Assembly: GCA_017303675.1 (NCBI GenBank) | Contig: JAFLBX010000002.1 | Span: 434,001-498,000, forward strand | DNA length: 64,000 nucleotides | From: Ignavibacteria bacterium | GTDB taxonomy: Bacteria > Bacteroidota > Ignavibacteria > Tepidaquicellales > OLB5 | Direction: 5' to 3' | Part shown: positions 7,960 through 15,411 of the stretch, piece after piece | Layout: the number at the start of each line of letters is the position of its first letter | Position numbering within the stretch: the first letter of the stretch is position 1 | Notes under the pieces: generated by a model | Told to the model about the DNA's origin: nothing | The model's database searches: none | What the model saw: only the letters and a program-made list of their open reading frames with translations | Program-made: the position numbers and the translations under genes

Positions 7960-8499
7960 TTACTTTTCTCCCAAACTTATTATACTTTCAGCCACTTCTT
8001 TTATTTCCTTTACCGCATCTACGCCTGGAATAATGCTTGCAAAACTTCCAAGTATTGAGTTCAGTAAATCTAGAACTTTTCTCATTAAACCTACAGTCTT
8101 ATTATTAGCAAAATCAATTATACCATTTTTTGCTGTTAAATAAGCTTTCTTCCAATGAAAGTTCAATAAATTTATCTTCAATTTAAATGAATTTTCTGTA
8201 AATCCATTTTGAGCAAGTCTTAAATATAGGTAAGTTTTGTAACGCTTAATTCTAATATTTTCTTTTACAAGCTTTAGGTTCATATCTAATTGTTCTCTTA
8301 CCTCATAAAATGAGTTTTCAAAAAGCTCATAGTTAATATCCTCTGTAATGTCATCAAACAATCTTTTGAAAGATTCTTGACTGAAGATAAAGTTTAATTT
8401 TTCAGGCAGTTCTTCTAGGAATGAAAATGCATTTTCTAAATTATCTTTTTCAGAATTGTAATTGTACCAAATACTTTGATCTAAACTTCCTAATTCCAT
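7960..8499 (-). CDS. Unknown 179-aa helical protein
   Basis: Convergent with the defence-island genes and similarly AT-rich. Predominantly charged and helical (long Lys/Glu/Leu stretches). It ends in a moderately hydrophobic segment LLNSILGSFASIIPGVDAVK followed by an amphipathic EIKEVAESIISLGEK helix. No signal peptide and no catalytic motif visible. Not recognised. Its place beside a restriction system suggests accessory cargo, possibly defence-related, but nothing in the sequence proves this. Confidence 0.65.
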   Translation of the reverse strand: MELGSLDQSIWYNYNSEKDNLENAFSFLEELPEKLNFIFSQESFKRLFDDITEDINYELFENSFYEVREQLDMNLKLVKENIRIKRYKTYLYLRLAQNGFTENSFKLKINLLNFHWKKAYLTAKNGIIDFANNKTVGLMRKVLDLLNSILGSFASIIPGVDAVKEIKEVAESIISLGEK

Positions 8500-8813
8500 A
8501 ATAAATTGCTTAAAATTTATCTAATTGACTACATACTAAATAAAATGGATTTTTTTGTAAGTTTCTAACAACAAACAACTAATTATTATCGTTTTTTAAC
8601 TTTTCAGCCTTATCACTAGTCCCTATTACAATCTATCGGGTGGTTCAATGTACTTAAATCGATTTGGGGCTGCTATCAGGGTGGGGAGACAATGGTATTC
8701 ATTTTCCCCCTTGAATATGCAATCAGCATATATTATATTAGTCTAAGTATGCAGTAAGCATATTAATCATTAATTTATCCTTTATGTAAAATGTTCATAT
8801 ATAACATTGAATT

Positions 8814-8904
8814 ACCCCCTCTCCACGAGTCTAAGACTCAATTGAGTCGCAGACCTGCTCCCACATGTCTTCGCCAGTCCATACGGCCTGATAGGGGGAG
8901 AGGT
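8814..8904. repeat. ACCCCCTCTCC...GGGGGAGAGGT palindromic repeat
   Basis: About 90 bp with complementary ends (CCCCCTCTCC at the left, GGGGGAGAGG at the right) and nested inner palindromes GAGTC-taa-GACTC and GACTCAATTGAGTC. Similar in design to copies A-C but with different inner sequence. Confidence 0.6.
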
Positions 8905-9085
8905 GAAGTATTTACCGCTTTATTATTTATCTTTGTTTTTGCGGCTGATGTATTACACGCTAACTTGGGGAGCAGAACTGCTAACGCAGTTCGGGCCTGC
9001 GGCCCGGTTAGGCTGATTTCAGCATCATTAATTATTCATAATGAGAAAATAAAATGGCGCTTCCGCTCTTTAATCGCGGATTTTC

Positions 9086-9142
9086 TCAAGATGAATATTC
9101 ATCTTGAAACTGTTCTCAACATGAATTATTCATAATGAGAAC
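9086..9142. repeat. Two adjacent long palindromes
   Basis: 9086-9107 is a perfect 22-bp palindrome (TCAAGATGAAT and its complement). 9112-9142 is a 31-bp palindrome with two mismatches (GTTCTCAACATGAAT / ATTCATAATGAGAAC). The right half, ATTATTCATAATGAGAA, recurs at about 9030. They share an ATGAAT/ATTCAT core and look like operator or recombination sites, but no gene is adjacent. Confidence 0.6.
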
Positions 9143-9341
9143 GCTTTCATCGTGAGAAAGTTTGCGATTTCAGCTCAAAATCAACATCTCGCCATGCAAG
9201 CGCCCCGAAAAAAAAAAATAAGGATCACAAAAAATGAGAAAATGTGCAAAAGCAGCGTGGAATTACGGTTTGTTTCATAAATTATCACTCCCCCTAAGAG
9301 GGGGAGCTGGAGGGGGTCACTTGTTGTGAATTTGCGCTTTG

Positions 9342-9441
9342 CCCTTCGACAGGCTCAGGGTGAGGACCCTTCGACAACTGCCTGTGTTAACCACGCCATA
9401 GGCGGGCAAGAACTTCGGCAGTCAAGGGCTCAGGGTGAGGG
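9342..9441. repeat. CCTTCGACAGGCTCAGGGTGAGG repeats
   Basis: Copies at 9342-9363 and (partial, with GGCTCAGGGTGAGG) about 9427-9441, belonging to a widespread bacterial intergenic repeat. Related copies occur after the sugar dehydrogenase gene at 45757-45867. Confidence 0.65.
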
Positions 9442-9462
9442 GAGGTAGGGTAGTTTATAAAA

Positions 9463-9618
9463 GACCCCCTCGTCCGGCAGCTGCCGGACACTCCCCCAAG
9501 ATTCATCCCGCCAGGGCGGGACTTCGAAAATCACTCCGTGATTTTCTTGAGGGGGAGACAAAAAAAGCTTTTGATTTTAAGTCCCCTCCTTACCAAGGAG
9601 GGGATTTAGGGGAGGTCT
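9463..9618. repeat. Palindromic intergenic repeat, copy C (expanded)
   Basis: Shares with copies A and B the GACCCCCTCG start, the GAGGGGGAGAC block, the AAAGCTTTTGATTTTAAG spacer and the CCCCTCCTTACCAAGGAGGGG-ATTTAGGGGAGGTCT end. The first inner hairpin is TCCGGCAGCTGCCGGA instead of GCCCTAAAGGGC. The second is a larger nested structure including CCCGCC-a-GGGCGGG and AAAATCAC-tcc-GTGATTTT. The outside is conserved and the inside exchanged. Confidence 0.8.
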
Positions 9619-9640
9619 AACATCAACTATTCCGAAACAA

Positions 9641-9665
9641 GATGCTGAAACGAGTTCAGCATGAC
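9641..9665. repeat. GATGCTGAAACGAGTTCAGCATGAC repeat
   Basis: A 25-bp imperfect palindrome (ATGCTGAA / TTCAGCAT). It is of the common type that translates by chance as HAELVSAS on the minus strand. Confidence 0.55.
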
Positions 9666-10019
9666 AATGAGAGGCGTTTGAGGCTTTTATTCTAAGCCCC
9701 GATGGGGCGTAAGATTTTAGCGATGGGCTAAAGCCCATCGGGTTAAAGTAAACAAATTTACCCAAGCCCTGGAAGGGCGGAATCGATGTGCCTTTTCAGG
9801 TTAATTCAATCAGGGCTAAAGCCCATACTTTTTAAAAATTACATCCTCACCCTAAAGGGTATGTCAAAAAAGAATGAATTATCGGAAACAATAGCAGCCG
9901 GATACCCCCTCCAGCTCCCCCTTTTAGGGGGAGGGTCGAGGACGCTTTTTCAAGCCTTGAAAGTGTTGGAATATTTCATTATTTTAGCGTTTTATTAAAA
10001 GGAAATTTATAAACAGAAC

Positions 10020-10139
10020 ACCGCTAGCGCGGTCCCCCAAAAGGGATAAACCTAAGGTATAAACCCCGAAACGGGGGAGCCAATGGGTGATCCTGAAAGG
10101 GGTAAACCCCAAAATAATAAACCCCTCGGGGGTAAACAG
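10020..10139. repeat. Hairpin cluster upstream of rpmH
   Basis: The 120 bp before rpmH contain ACCGCTAGCGCGGT, several TAAACC(CC) motifs, CCCCGaaaCGGGG, GGGGTAAACCCC and ACCCCTCGGGGGT. Motif spacing is irregular. It may be repeat debris or a structured rpmH leader; no known riboswitch is recognised. Confidence 0.5.
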
Positions 10140-10147
10140 GAGTAGTT

Positions 10148-10306
10148 GTGAAAAGAACGTTTCAGCCAAGCAATACAAAGCGCAAAAACAAGCACGGTTT
10201 CAGGGAAAGAATGAGCACCAAGAACGGCAGAGCCGTTTTAGCCAGCCGCAGAGCCAAGGGCAGAAAGAAGCTCACAGTAAGCGATGAAAAGAAGTTTACC
10301 AGGTAA
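10148..10306 (+). CDS. rpmH: 50S ribosomal protein L34
   Basis: 52 codons with a GTG start: the N-terminus [20 protein letters not shown] and the [17 protein letters not shown] tail are diagnostic of L34, a basic protein of the large ribosomal subunit. First gene of the conserved rpmH-rnpA-yidD-yidC cluster. Unlike in many bacteria, dnaA is not adjacent within the window; the upstream side is repeat-filled. Confidence 0.95.
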   Translation: MKRTFQPSNTKRKNKHGFRERMSTKNGRAVLASRRAKGRKKLTVSDEKKFTR

Positions 10307-10362
10307 TTATCGGCCGCAGGATGATTTGGTTTATTAACTGAATTTAACTTAAATTTTTAACT

Positions 10363-10772
10363 TTGAGCAGAATTTTTACATTAGGGAAACATGAAATTAT
10401 CCGCGGATTTGGTGTTTTTGAAGAAGTTCTTTCAGGATCTAAAAAGCTCGAATCCGGTAATGTAAACGCGTTTTTAAATTTTTCAGGCAGTAAAACCGAC
10501 TTTCCGGTAAAAGTCGGTTTTTTATTGTCAAAAAAAAAATTAAAAAATCCAGCGCCCGCAACCGCGTAAGAAGGCTCTTAAAGGAATCTTACAGGCTGAA
10601 TAAAACTGAACTGCTTTCAATTACTTCAGGCAAAGAGATCAAACTCAGAATTCTATTCACCCTTTCAGGCACAGCATATACAGATCACAGGCAGCTCACA
10701 TTCAGAGCAATCGAGCCCGATATGATTAAATTACTAAGTAAAATAAAAAAACTAACAGAAAACAAAATTTAA
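10363..10772 (+). CDS. rnpA: Ribonuclease P protein component, frame interrupted
   Basis: The protein partner of RNase P RNA, needed for tRNA 5' maturation. The frame starting at TTG 10363 reads [16 protein letters not shown] and, after about 60 residues, [11 protein letters not shown], then stops within a short nonsense tail. The family continues in the -1 frame: [22 protein letters not shown] (the RNR motif), then a normal C-terminus ending at 10772. The switch lies at a run of ten A (10530-10539); one extra A would restore the gene. A perfect 12-bp hairpin with a T run ends 8 nt before that run. As rnpA is normally essential, a sequencing error or productive slippage is more likely than a dead gene. 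Confidence 0.9.
10492..10523 (+). promoter_or_regulatory. Hairpin inside rnpA just before the A10 run
   Basis: AAAACCGACTTT-ccggta-AAAGTCGGTTTT, a perfect 12-bp stem that ends in six T and looks like an intrinsic terminator, but lies inside the rnpA coding frame. The A10 homopolymer starts 8 nt after the stem. Confidence 0.6.
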
Positions 10773-10824
10773 ATCCGGTATCAGCGTCTTAATCAATAAT
10801 ACAGTTCTACAAAACAGATCCGCA

Positions 10825-11085
10825 GTGAAAGCCGAAAACCTGAAATACTTAAATCCAAAATACCTGCTTATACTTTTTATCAGGCTGTACAAGTACGCGG
10901 TTTCACCGCTTTTTCCGCCTTCATGCAGGCACTATCCCACGTGCTCAACTTACGCTATTGAAGCGCTGCAAAAACACGGTCTGTTCAAAGGTACATACCT
11001 GGCGTCAGTCAGAATTTTAAAATGCAACCCGTTCTTCGCCGGCGGGTATGACCCTGTTCCGGAAAAGAAACTTAAACTGCATTAA
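10825..11085 (+). CDS. yidD: Membrane protein insertion efficiency factor YidD
   Basis: 86 aa with a GTG start. It contains the family core [29 protein letters not shown] and the [14 protein letters not shown]-terminus, with the conserved Cys residues. YidD is a small membrane-associated protein that assists the YidC insertase. Its position between rnpA and yidC is the conserved arrangement. Confidence 0.95.
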   Translation: MKAENLKYLNPKYLLILFIRLYKYAVSPLFPPSCRHYPTCSTYAIEALQKHGLFKGTYLASVRILKCNPFFAGGYDPVPEKKLKLH

Positions 11086-11168
11086 TTTAAAATAAGCGTA
11101 AAGTAAAAAAGAGTTCAATAACAAAAAGTTCAATAACAAAGAGTTTAATATAACAGTGAATCATAATA

Positions 11169-12989
11169 ATGGATAGAAATTCGATAATTGGTTTTGTATT
11201 AATTGGTGTAATTCTGCTGGGTTGGCTTTATTTCCAGAGTCAAAACAAACCGCCTGAGCCGCCAAAGGATGATAAAAAGACTGAACAGCAGATAAATAAA
11301 GATAGCCTCAGTAAAGTCCAGGAGCAGCAGAAGCAGCAGCAATCAGCCGATACAATTAAAAAGGTAGTAAGCGGAGATACTGTAAAAGTTGTTCAGCCGG
11401 TTTCAGAAAAATACGGCGCTTTATTCGGTAAGTTTGAAAAAGGTGAAGATAAAGTTGTAATAGTTGAGACAGATAAATACTACGCTGAGTTTTCCACTAA
11501 AGGCGGAGCGTTAATTAAGTATGAAGTAAAAGGTTTCAAAACATGGGATGGATATCCAGTGCAGCTTTTATACCTGGATAAAGGGGGAGAGCTGAACCTG
11601 CTTTTCAATTCCACAGAAGGAAAGCTTATCAATACCAAAGAGCTTTACTTTAATTCATCATACAAGCCGTGGGAAAGAAAAACCCTGAACGGCACAGAAG
11701 AGTTTAAGATAGTATTTGAAATGCCTGTAGATACAACAGGCGCGAAGATCACCAAGACCTTTACATTCAGGAATGATTCATACATGTTCGATGTTGAAAT
11801 AGGGCTTGAGAATTCCAGTAAGTTCATTGCCAACTATGAGTACCAGTTAGCATGGGAACATTCACTTAAGCTTACCGAGTACCGCAGTGACGGAGAGGGC
11901 AGTCATGCCCAGGCTTTCGCCGAAATGGGTGATGAGCTTGAAGTGCTTGATGTTACAGCCAAGGATGAACCGGTGAAATCAGACCTGAACGGCCAGACGA
12001 ACTGGGTGAGCAGCAGGATAAAATACTTCACAGTGTTCCTTATCCCCGATGGCAGAAAAGCGGACGGCTCATATATTACCGGAAATTATTTTGACCTGCC
12101 GCAAAACGGCCATGAAAAAGATTATAGTATTGCCCTTAAAATGGCAGTTAAAAATGAAAAGTCGGAGCGTAATAAGTTCAAAGTTTATCTCGGTCCGGTA
12201 GATTACGAGATCTTAAAGAGCTACAATATGAACCTGCAGTCAACCATGAGGTTCTCACTGGACTTTCTTGTAAGACCAATTGCGCAGTATGCGATACTTC
12301 CATTCTTCCTTTTCCTGCATAAGTTCATTTCAAACTGGGGCATAGTTATTATTATTTTCTCTATTGTGATGAAGATCGTATTAACGCCGTTCACGCGCTA
12401 CCAGATGAAATCCATGAAGAAGATGGGCGAGCTTCAGCCGAAGATGAACGCGCTGAAAGAGAAGTATAAAGATGACCCGCAGAAACAGCAGCAGATGCTG
12501 ATGAAGCTGTATAAGGATGAGAAGATAAATCCCGCAGGCGGATGCCTGCCAATGCTGCTGCAGCTGCCTATACTTTACGCGCTGTTCGGAGTGTTCAGCA
12601 GCACCATTGAGCTGCGCCAGGCATACTTCGGGCTGTGGATACATGATCTCGCAGTACCTGATGTAATATTGCAGCTTCCGTTCAAGATACCTCTCTTTGG
12701 TGTTGATTACTTATCGGGTCTTGCATTGCTGATGGGTGTTACAATGTTCATCCAGCAGAAGATGACAGTTAAGGATCCCAAGCAGATGGCGATGGTTTAT
12801 ATTATGCCTATTATGCTTACATTCCTTTTCACAACGCTGCCTGCAGGATTGAACCTGTATTACTTCATGTTCAATTTGCTTTCAATTATTGAGCAGTACT
12901 ATGTTACCAAAAAAGGTAAGAAAGAAGGCGAAGAAGAAGCAGTGGTAGAGCAGCAAAAGGCTGTGCTGAAGAATAAAGGTAAGAAGTAA
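11169..12989 (+). CDS. yidC: Membrane protein insertase YidC
   Basis: 606 aa, the length of Gram-negative YidC. One N-terminal membrane segment (IIGFVLIGVILLGWLYF) is followed by a Lys/Gln-rich linker and a large periplasmic beta domain (about 80-350). The conserved five-helix insertase core (about 370-580) contains GIVIIIFSIVMKIVLTPFTRYQ with the groove Arg, and QLPILYALFGVF. A basic tail ends in KKGKK, suited to ribosome contact. Last gene of the rpmH cluster; a terminator follows. Confidence 0.95.
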   Translation: MDRNSIIGFVLIGVILLGWLYFQSQNKPPEPPKDDKKTEQQINKDSLSKVQEQQKQQQSADTIKKVVSGDTVKVVQPVSEKYGALFGKFEKGEDKVVIVETDKYYAEFSTKGGALIKYEVKGFKTWDGYPVQLLYLDKGGELNLLFNSTEGKLINTKELYFNSSYKPWERKTLNGTEEFKIVFEMPVDTTGAKITKTFTFRNDSYMFDVEIGLENSSKFIANYEYQLAWEHSLKLTEYRSDGEGSHAQAFAEMGDELEVLDVTAKDEPVKSDLNGQTNWVSSRIKYFTVFLIPDGRKADGSYITGNYFDLPQNGHEKDYSIALKMAVKNEKSERNKFKVYLGPVDYEILKSYNMNLQSTMRFSLDFLVRPIAQYAILPFFLFLHKFISNWGIVIIIFSIVMKIVLTPFTRYQMKSMKKMGELQPKMNALKEKYKDDPQKQQQMLMKLYKDEKINPAGGCLPMLLQLPILYALFGVFSSTIELRQAYFGLWIHDLAVPDVILQLPFKIPLFGVDYLSGLALLMGVTMFIQQKMTVKDPKQMAMVYIMPIMLTFLFTTLPAGLNLYYFMFNLLSIIEQYYVTKKGKKEGEEEAVVEQQKAVLKNKGKK

Positions 12990-13005
12990 ATATACAAGAT
13001 AAAAT

Positions 13006-13036
13006 AAAAAGGTGAGTTGTTAAACTCACCTTTTTT
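13006..13036. terminator. Bidirectional terminator
   Basis: AAAAA-GGTGAGTT-gtta-AACTCACC-TTTTTT between convergent yidC and the DinB-like gene; A and T runs on both sides allow use in both directions. Confidence 0.85.
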
Positions 13037-13057
13037 CCAAATAACCCCTATAAAAAT

Positions 13058-13579
13058 TTATTTAGTAAGTAATGGTAAATATTCTATCCACGGTCCTGTT
13101 TCATCGCTGTATTGCTTTGCCAGTACACGTGATATCTGCGCGATGTGGTTCAGGTCATGTACAACCCATGTTGAAAGTAGTTGCTTCAGGGTAACTTCTC
13201 CAAACGAGGGATGAATACCTTTGAGTGCAAGCTTTTCTTCTCTTAATGCTAGGCTCTTTAAATATTCAATGTTCTTTTCGCGCAGCTTGCGGAATTCCGC
13301 AAGCAGTTGAGTTATGGTTTTCCCTTTGCTTTCTTCAAACTGGGCAAACCGGTCAAACTTCCTGAAGTGTTTATCTTCGCTGAACAGAATAATATTTGTT
13401 CTTTCCATCCAGTCGGTTTGTTCTCCATGTACCAAATGGCCAACAATATCAAAGGGACACCACGAGTCGGGTCCTTCATTTGAAAACAGCCATGTATCGC
13501 TTAAGTTATGGAGAAGTGATTCAAGAACGGATGGCGTGCAGGATAAGATCTCAATTGATTTATTCAGATCGAATTTCAT
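13058..13579 (-). CDS. DinB/YfiT-like metal-binding four-helix protein
   Basis: 173 aa. It has the DinB-superfamily pattern: a first His in the second helix (DIVGHLVHGE), and the last-helix motif VVHDLNHIAQISR. Together these give a His triad that binds a divalent metal. The family includes thiol transferases and stress-induced proteins; the substrate here is unknown. It sits downstream of the tmRNA gene on the same strand but need not be co-transcribed. Confidence 0.8.
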   Translation of the reverse strand: MKFDLNKSIEILSCTPSVLESLLHNLSDTWLFSNEGPDSWCPFDIVGHLVHGEQTDWMERTNIILFSEDKHFRKFDRFAQFEESKGKTITQLLAEFRKLREKNIEYLKSLALREEKLALKGIHPSFGEVTLKQLLSTWVVHDLNHIAQISRVLAKQYSDETGPWIEYLPLLTK

Positions 13580-13625
13580 AAATGTTTATTTTTATTAGAT
13601 GCGGCAGGCAGTGAAATAGTGAAGC

Positions 13626-13988
13626 TAGTGGAGATGCCGGGAGTCGAACCCGGGTCCGAAAATAAGACCATTAAGACGCCTACATTCATATTCAGCGTTT
13701 GAGATTCAGTCTTGCACAGCCCCGCTGAATTAGCGGTACAAAACCTACACTTGAAGTTATCTCGCCGTTCGGCTCAAGTAAACCTTGCGGCCAGCCCAAA
13801 AGTTTGGCGCCTTTTACCTTCCAAATGGGCGGTGGAGGCGGTAAAAGACGAGCGGCTTATTTATTAAGCAGCTAAAGCGTAATTATTGTTGTCGTTTATT
13901 TTGACTTTCAGCCTTTTTAACGCGCTTGCTGAGAACGCGGAATGCAGTCTTAAACATCTGTATTCCCGTCGAAACCAAATTCATCCCC
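13626..13988 (-). ncRNA. ssrA: Transfer-messenger RNA (tmRNA)
   Basis: Rescues stalled ribosomes with SmpB. The 3' end on the minus strand gives GGGTTCGACTCCCGGCATCTCC and discriminator A (CCA not encoded: CTA). The 5' end GGGGATG pairs with CATCTCC and is followed by the signature TTTGGTTTCGACGGG. The tag frame ends in NDNNNYALAA with two stop codons (TAA TAA). Aligned with the usual AGUC just before the tag, the resume codon would be AAA and the tag KINDNNNYALAA; the exact resume point is uncertain. Length about 360 nt is normal. Confidence 0.95.
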
Positions 13989-14069
13989 GTTAAAAGAACG
14001 ATATCTTAAAATGCTTACAAAAATATAACAAATTAGGGAGTTAAACAATTCCATAGCGATAAACTGCTG

Positions 14070-14555
14070 TTATTTGGTCAGATCAAGCTCGAGAAAAAGT
14101 GTGTGGGGGTTGGGATTGTGGTAATATGGCTCGGTTTCAACAAATCCGTGTTTTGTGTAAATTTCAACCGCCTTCGGCATCTTCTCTTTGATGGTATCCA
14201 GACGCATTGTTTTGTATCCTACATCTTTGGCATCATTAATTATCTTTGTTACCAATGTATTGCCTATACCTTTTCCCCGTAATTCTTCTTTCAGGAAGAG
14301 GCGTTTCATTTCACAAATGCCGTCTTCAATTTTACGAAGAGCAATACATCCGGAGTATTTGCCGTCATACTTCACAATATACAGCCTGCCTTCAGGGGGT
14401 GAATATTTACCCGGCAGAGTGTTTACTTCTTCTTCAAATCCCTGGAAACACAAAGAAACATTCAGCCATTTTTCATATTCTCTAAAAAGCCGTTTAGTTT
14501 CTTCTGTTAATTCAGGAGTGTTAACCGGGAGTATTTCTATGTTATTATTTTCCAA
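14070..14555 (-). CDS. GNAT-family N-acetyltransferase
   Basis: 161 aa with the GNAT core: substrate-side strands CIALRKIEDGICEMKRLFLKEELRGKGIGNTLV (acetyl-CoA pyrophosphate loop R-G-K-G-I-G) and GYKTMRLDTIKEKMPKAVEIYTKHGFVE. The substrate cannot be predicted. Divergent from queD with about 50 bp between them, so the two promoters must lie in that gap. Confidence 0.9.
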   Translation of the reverse strand: MENNNIEILPVNTPELTEETKRLFREYEKWLNVSLCFQGFEEEVNTLPGKYSPPEGRLYIVKYDGKYSGCIALRKIEDGICEMKRLFLKEELRGKGIGNTLVTKIINDAKDVGYKTMRLDTIKEKMPKAVEIYTKHGFVETEPYYHNPNPHTLFLELDLTK

Positions 14556-14605
14556 TGCTGAAATTCCTTTAAATTACTTTCAAATTTAATTAACTTTGGT
14601 GAATT

Positions 14606-15046
14606 ATGAAAATCTCAAAACAATACCACTGGGAAATGGGACACCGTTTACCGTTTCACAAGGGTTTATGCAAAAATATCCACGGCCACTCATACCGCAT
14701 GAATGTTGAAATTACAGGCGGACTGGATAAGAACGGTATGGTCATAGATTTTTTTGACCTTAACAGAATCGTAAAGCCAATAATCGAAAAATACGACCAT
14801 GCATTCTTATGCTGGAGGGGTGATAAAAAGGTACTCGATTTTTTATCCAAGAATAAAATGAAAAAAGTTGTAGTTGATTATCACTCAACAGTAGAAAACA
14901 TTTGTGCTGATTTTACCGATAAGCTTACTAATGAACTGCTTGATATTAAAGGGCATAAGTTCGAAGAATTAACGGTGAAGATTTATGAGAGTCCAAACAG
15001 CTACGCAGAAAAATCGAGATTGCTGGCAAAGGGGCTTCTTATATAA
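14606..15046 (+). CDS. queD: 6-carboxy-5,6,7,8-tetrahydropterin synthase
   Basis: Makes 6-carboxytetrahydropterin from 7,8-dihydroneopterin triphosphate for the 7-deazaguanine (queuosine/preQ0) pathway. 146 aa, with MGHRLPFHKGLCKNIHGHSY (zinc His residues and catalytic Cys), DFFDLNRIVKPIIEKYDHAFL and a C-terminal VKIYESPNSYAE containing the pterin-binding Glu. First of queD-queE-queC, but separated from queE by an inserted GIY-YIG gene. A palindrome begins at the base after its stop codon. Confidence 0.93.
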   Translation: MKISKQYHWEMGHRLPFHKGLCKNIHGHSYRMNVEITGGLDKNGMVIDFFDLNRIVKPIIEKYDHAFLCWRGDKKVLDFLSKNKMKKVVVDYHSTVENICADFTDKLTNELLDIKGHKFEELTVKIYESPNSYAEKSRLLAKGLLI

Positions 15047-15068
15047 TCCCCGCGAAAGCGGGGATCCA
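15047..15068. repeat. Palindrome CCCCGC-gaaa-GCGGGG, left of GIY-YIG gene
   Basis: TCCCCGCGAAAGCGGGGATCC, of the same family as 2792-2819. It begins one base after the queD stop and ends seven bases before the GIY-YIG start. It is inverted relative to the copy at 15433-15454 (loop gaaa here, tttc there). Confidence 0.8.
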
Positions 15069-15075
15069 ATCAAAT

Positions 15076-15411
15076 ATGAATTATTTTGTTTACATATTAG
15101 CTAGTCAACGAAATGGTACTTTGTACGTTGGTTTCACTGACGATATTCTCAAAAGAATAGAAGAACATAAAAATTTCAAATATGATGGCTTTACAAAGAG
15201 ATTCAAAGTAACCAATTTAGTTTATTTTGAAAGACACATTTATTTAGACGAGGCTATGAAAAGGGAAAAACAATTAAAGAAATGGGATAGAAGTTGGAAA
15301 ATTGAGTTAATAAAGAGAACTAATCCTGAATGGAATGAATTATCATTGGGATTTAAGAAAAACCTTTCAAACATAGAAAAGTTAGATTTGTTGTTCGGAA
15401 AAAAAAGATGA
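15076..15411 (+). CDS. GIY-YIG single-domain endonuclease-like protein
   Basis: 111 aa of the YhbQ/UPF0213-like group. NYFVYILASQRNGTLYVGFTDDILKRIEEHK shows the paired Tyr, the YVG replacing YIG, and the catalytic Arg; DEAMKREKQLKKWDRSWK is the typical C-terminal block. Function of such stand-alone proteins is uncertain. The gene lies inside the queuosine operon between inverted copies of one palindrome. Its TGA overlaps a possible queE ATG (ATGA). It looks like an insertion between queD and queE. Confidence 0.88.
   Translation: MNYFVYILASQRNGTLYVGFTDDILKRIEEHKNFKYDGFTKRFKVTNLVYFERHIYLDEAMKREKQLKKWDRSWKIELIKRTNPEWNELSLGFKKNLSNIEKLDLLFGKKR

Larger units (their letters stand above)
8500..10017. 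other. Gene-free, repeat-dense region
   Basis: About 1.5 kb without a credible gene; open frames here are translations of repeats. It holds at least five repeat families, listed separately where well defined. Also present: paired ATATGC-n5-GCATAT and TATGC-n5-GCATA hairpins (8715-8762), GAACTGC-taac-GCAGTTC and GGGCC-tgc-GGCCC (about 8973-9005), inverted copies of an ACCCCCTCCAGCTCCCCC element (9287-9320 and 9904-9934), GCCCCGATGGGGC (9696-9708) and CGATGGGCTAAAGCCCATCG (9721-9740). It separates the defence island from the rpmH operon. Confidence 0.75.

Noticed and set aside
8791-9135. Open frame of 114 codons in the gene-free region.
   Set aside because: It is a translation of palindromic repeats with no protein-like composition or ribosome site.
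9435-9765. Open frames reading PPYQGGDLGEV and HAELVSAS.
   Set aside because: These are well-known chance translations of intergenic repeats.
10492-10523. Genuine intrinsic terminator ending a short rnpA.
   Set aside because: It lies within conserved RnpA sequence ([11 protein letters not shown] follows it); the family clearly continues after it.
14556-14605. preQ1 riboswitch before queD.
   Set aside because: Only 50 bp of AT-rich sequence lie between divergent starts and no preQ1 aptamer pattern is visible.
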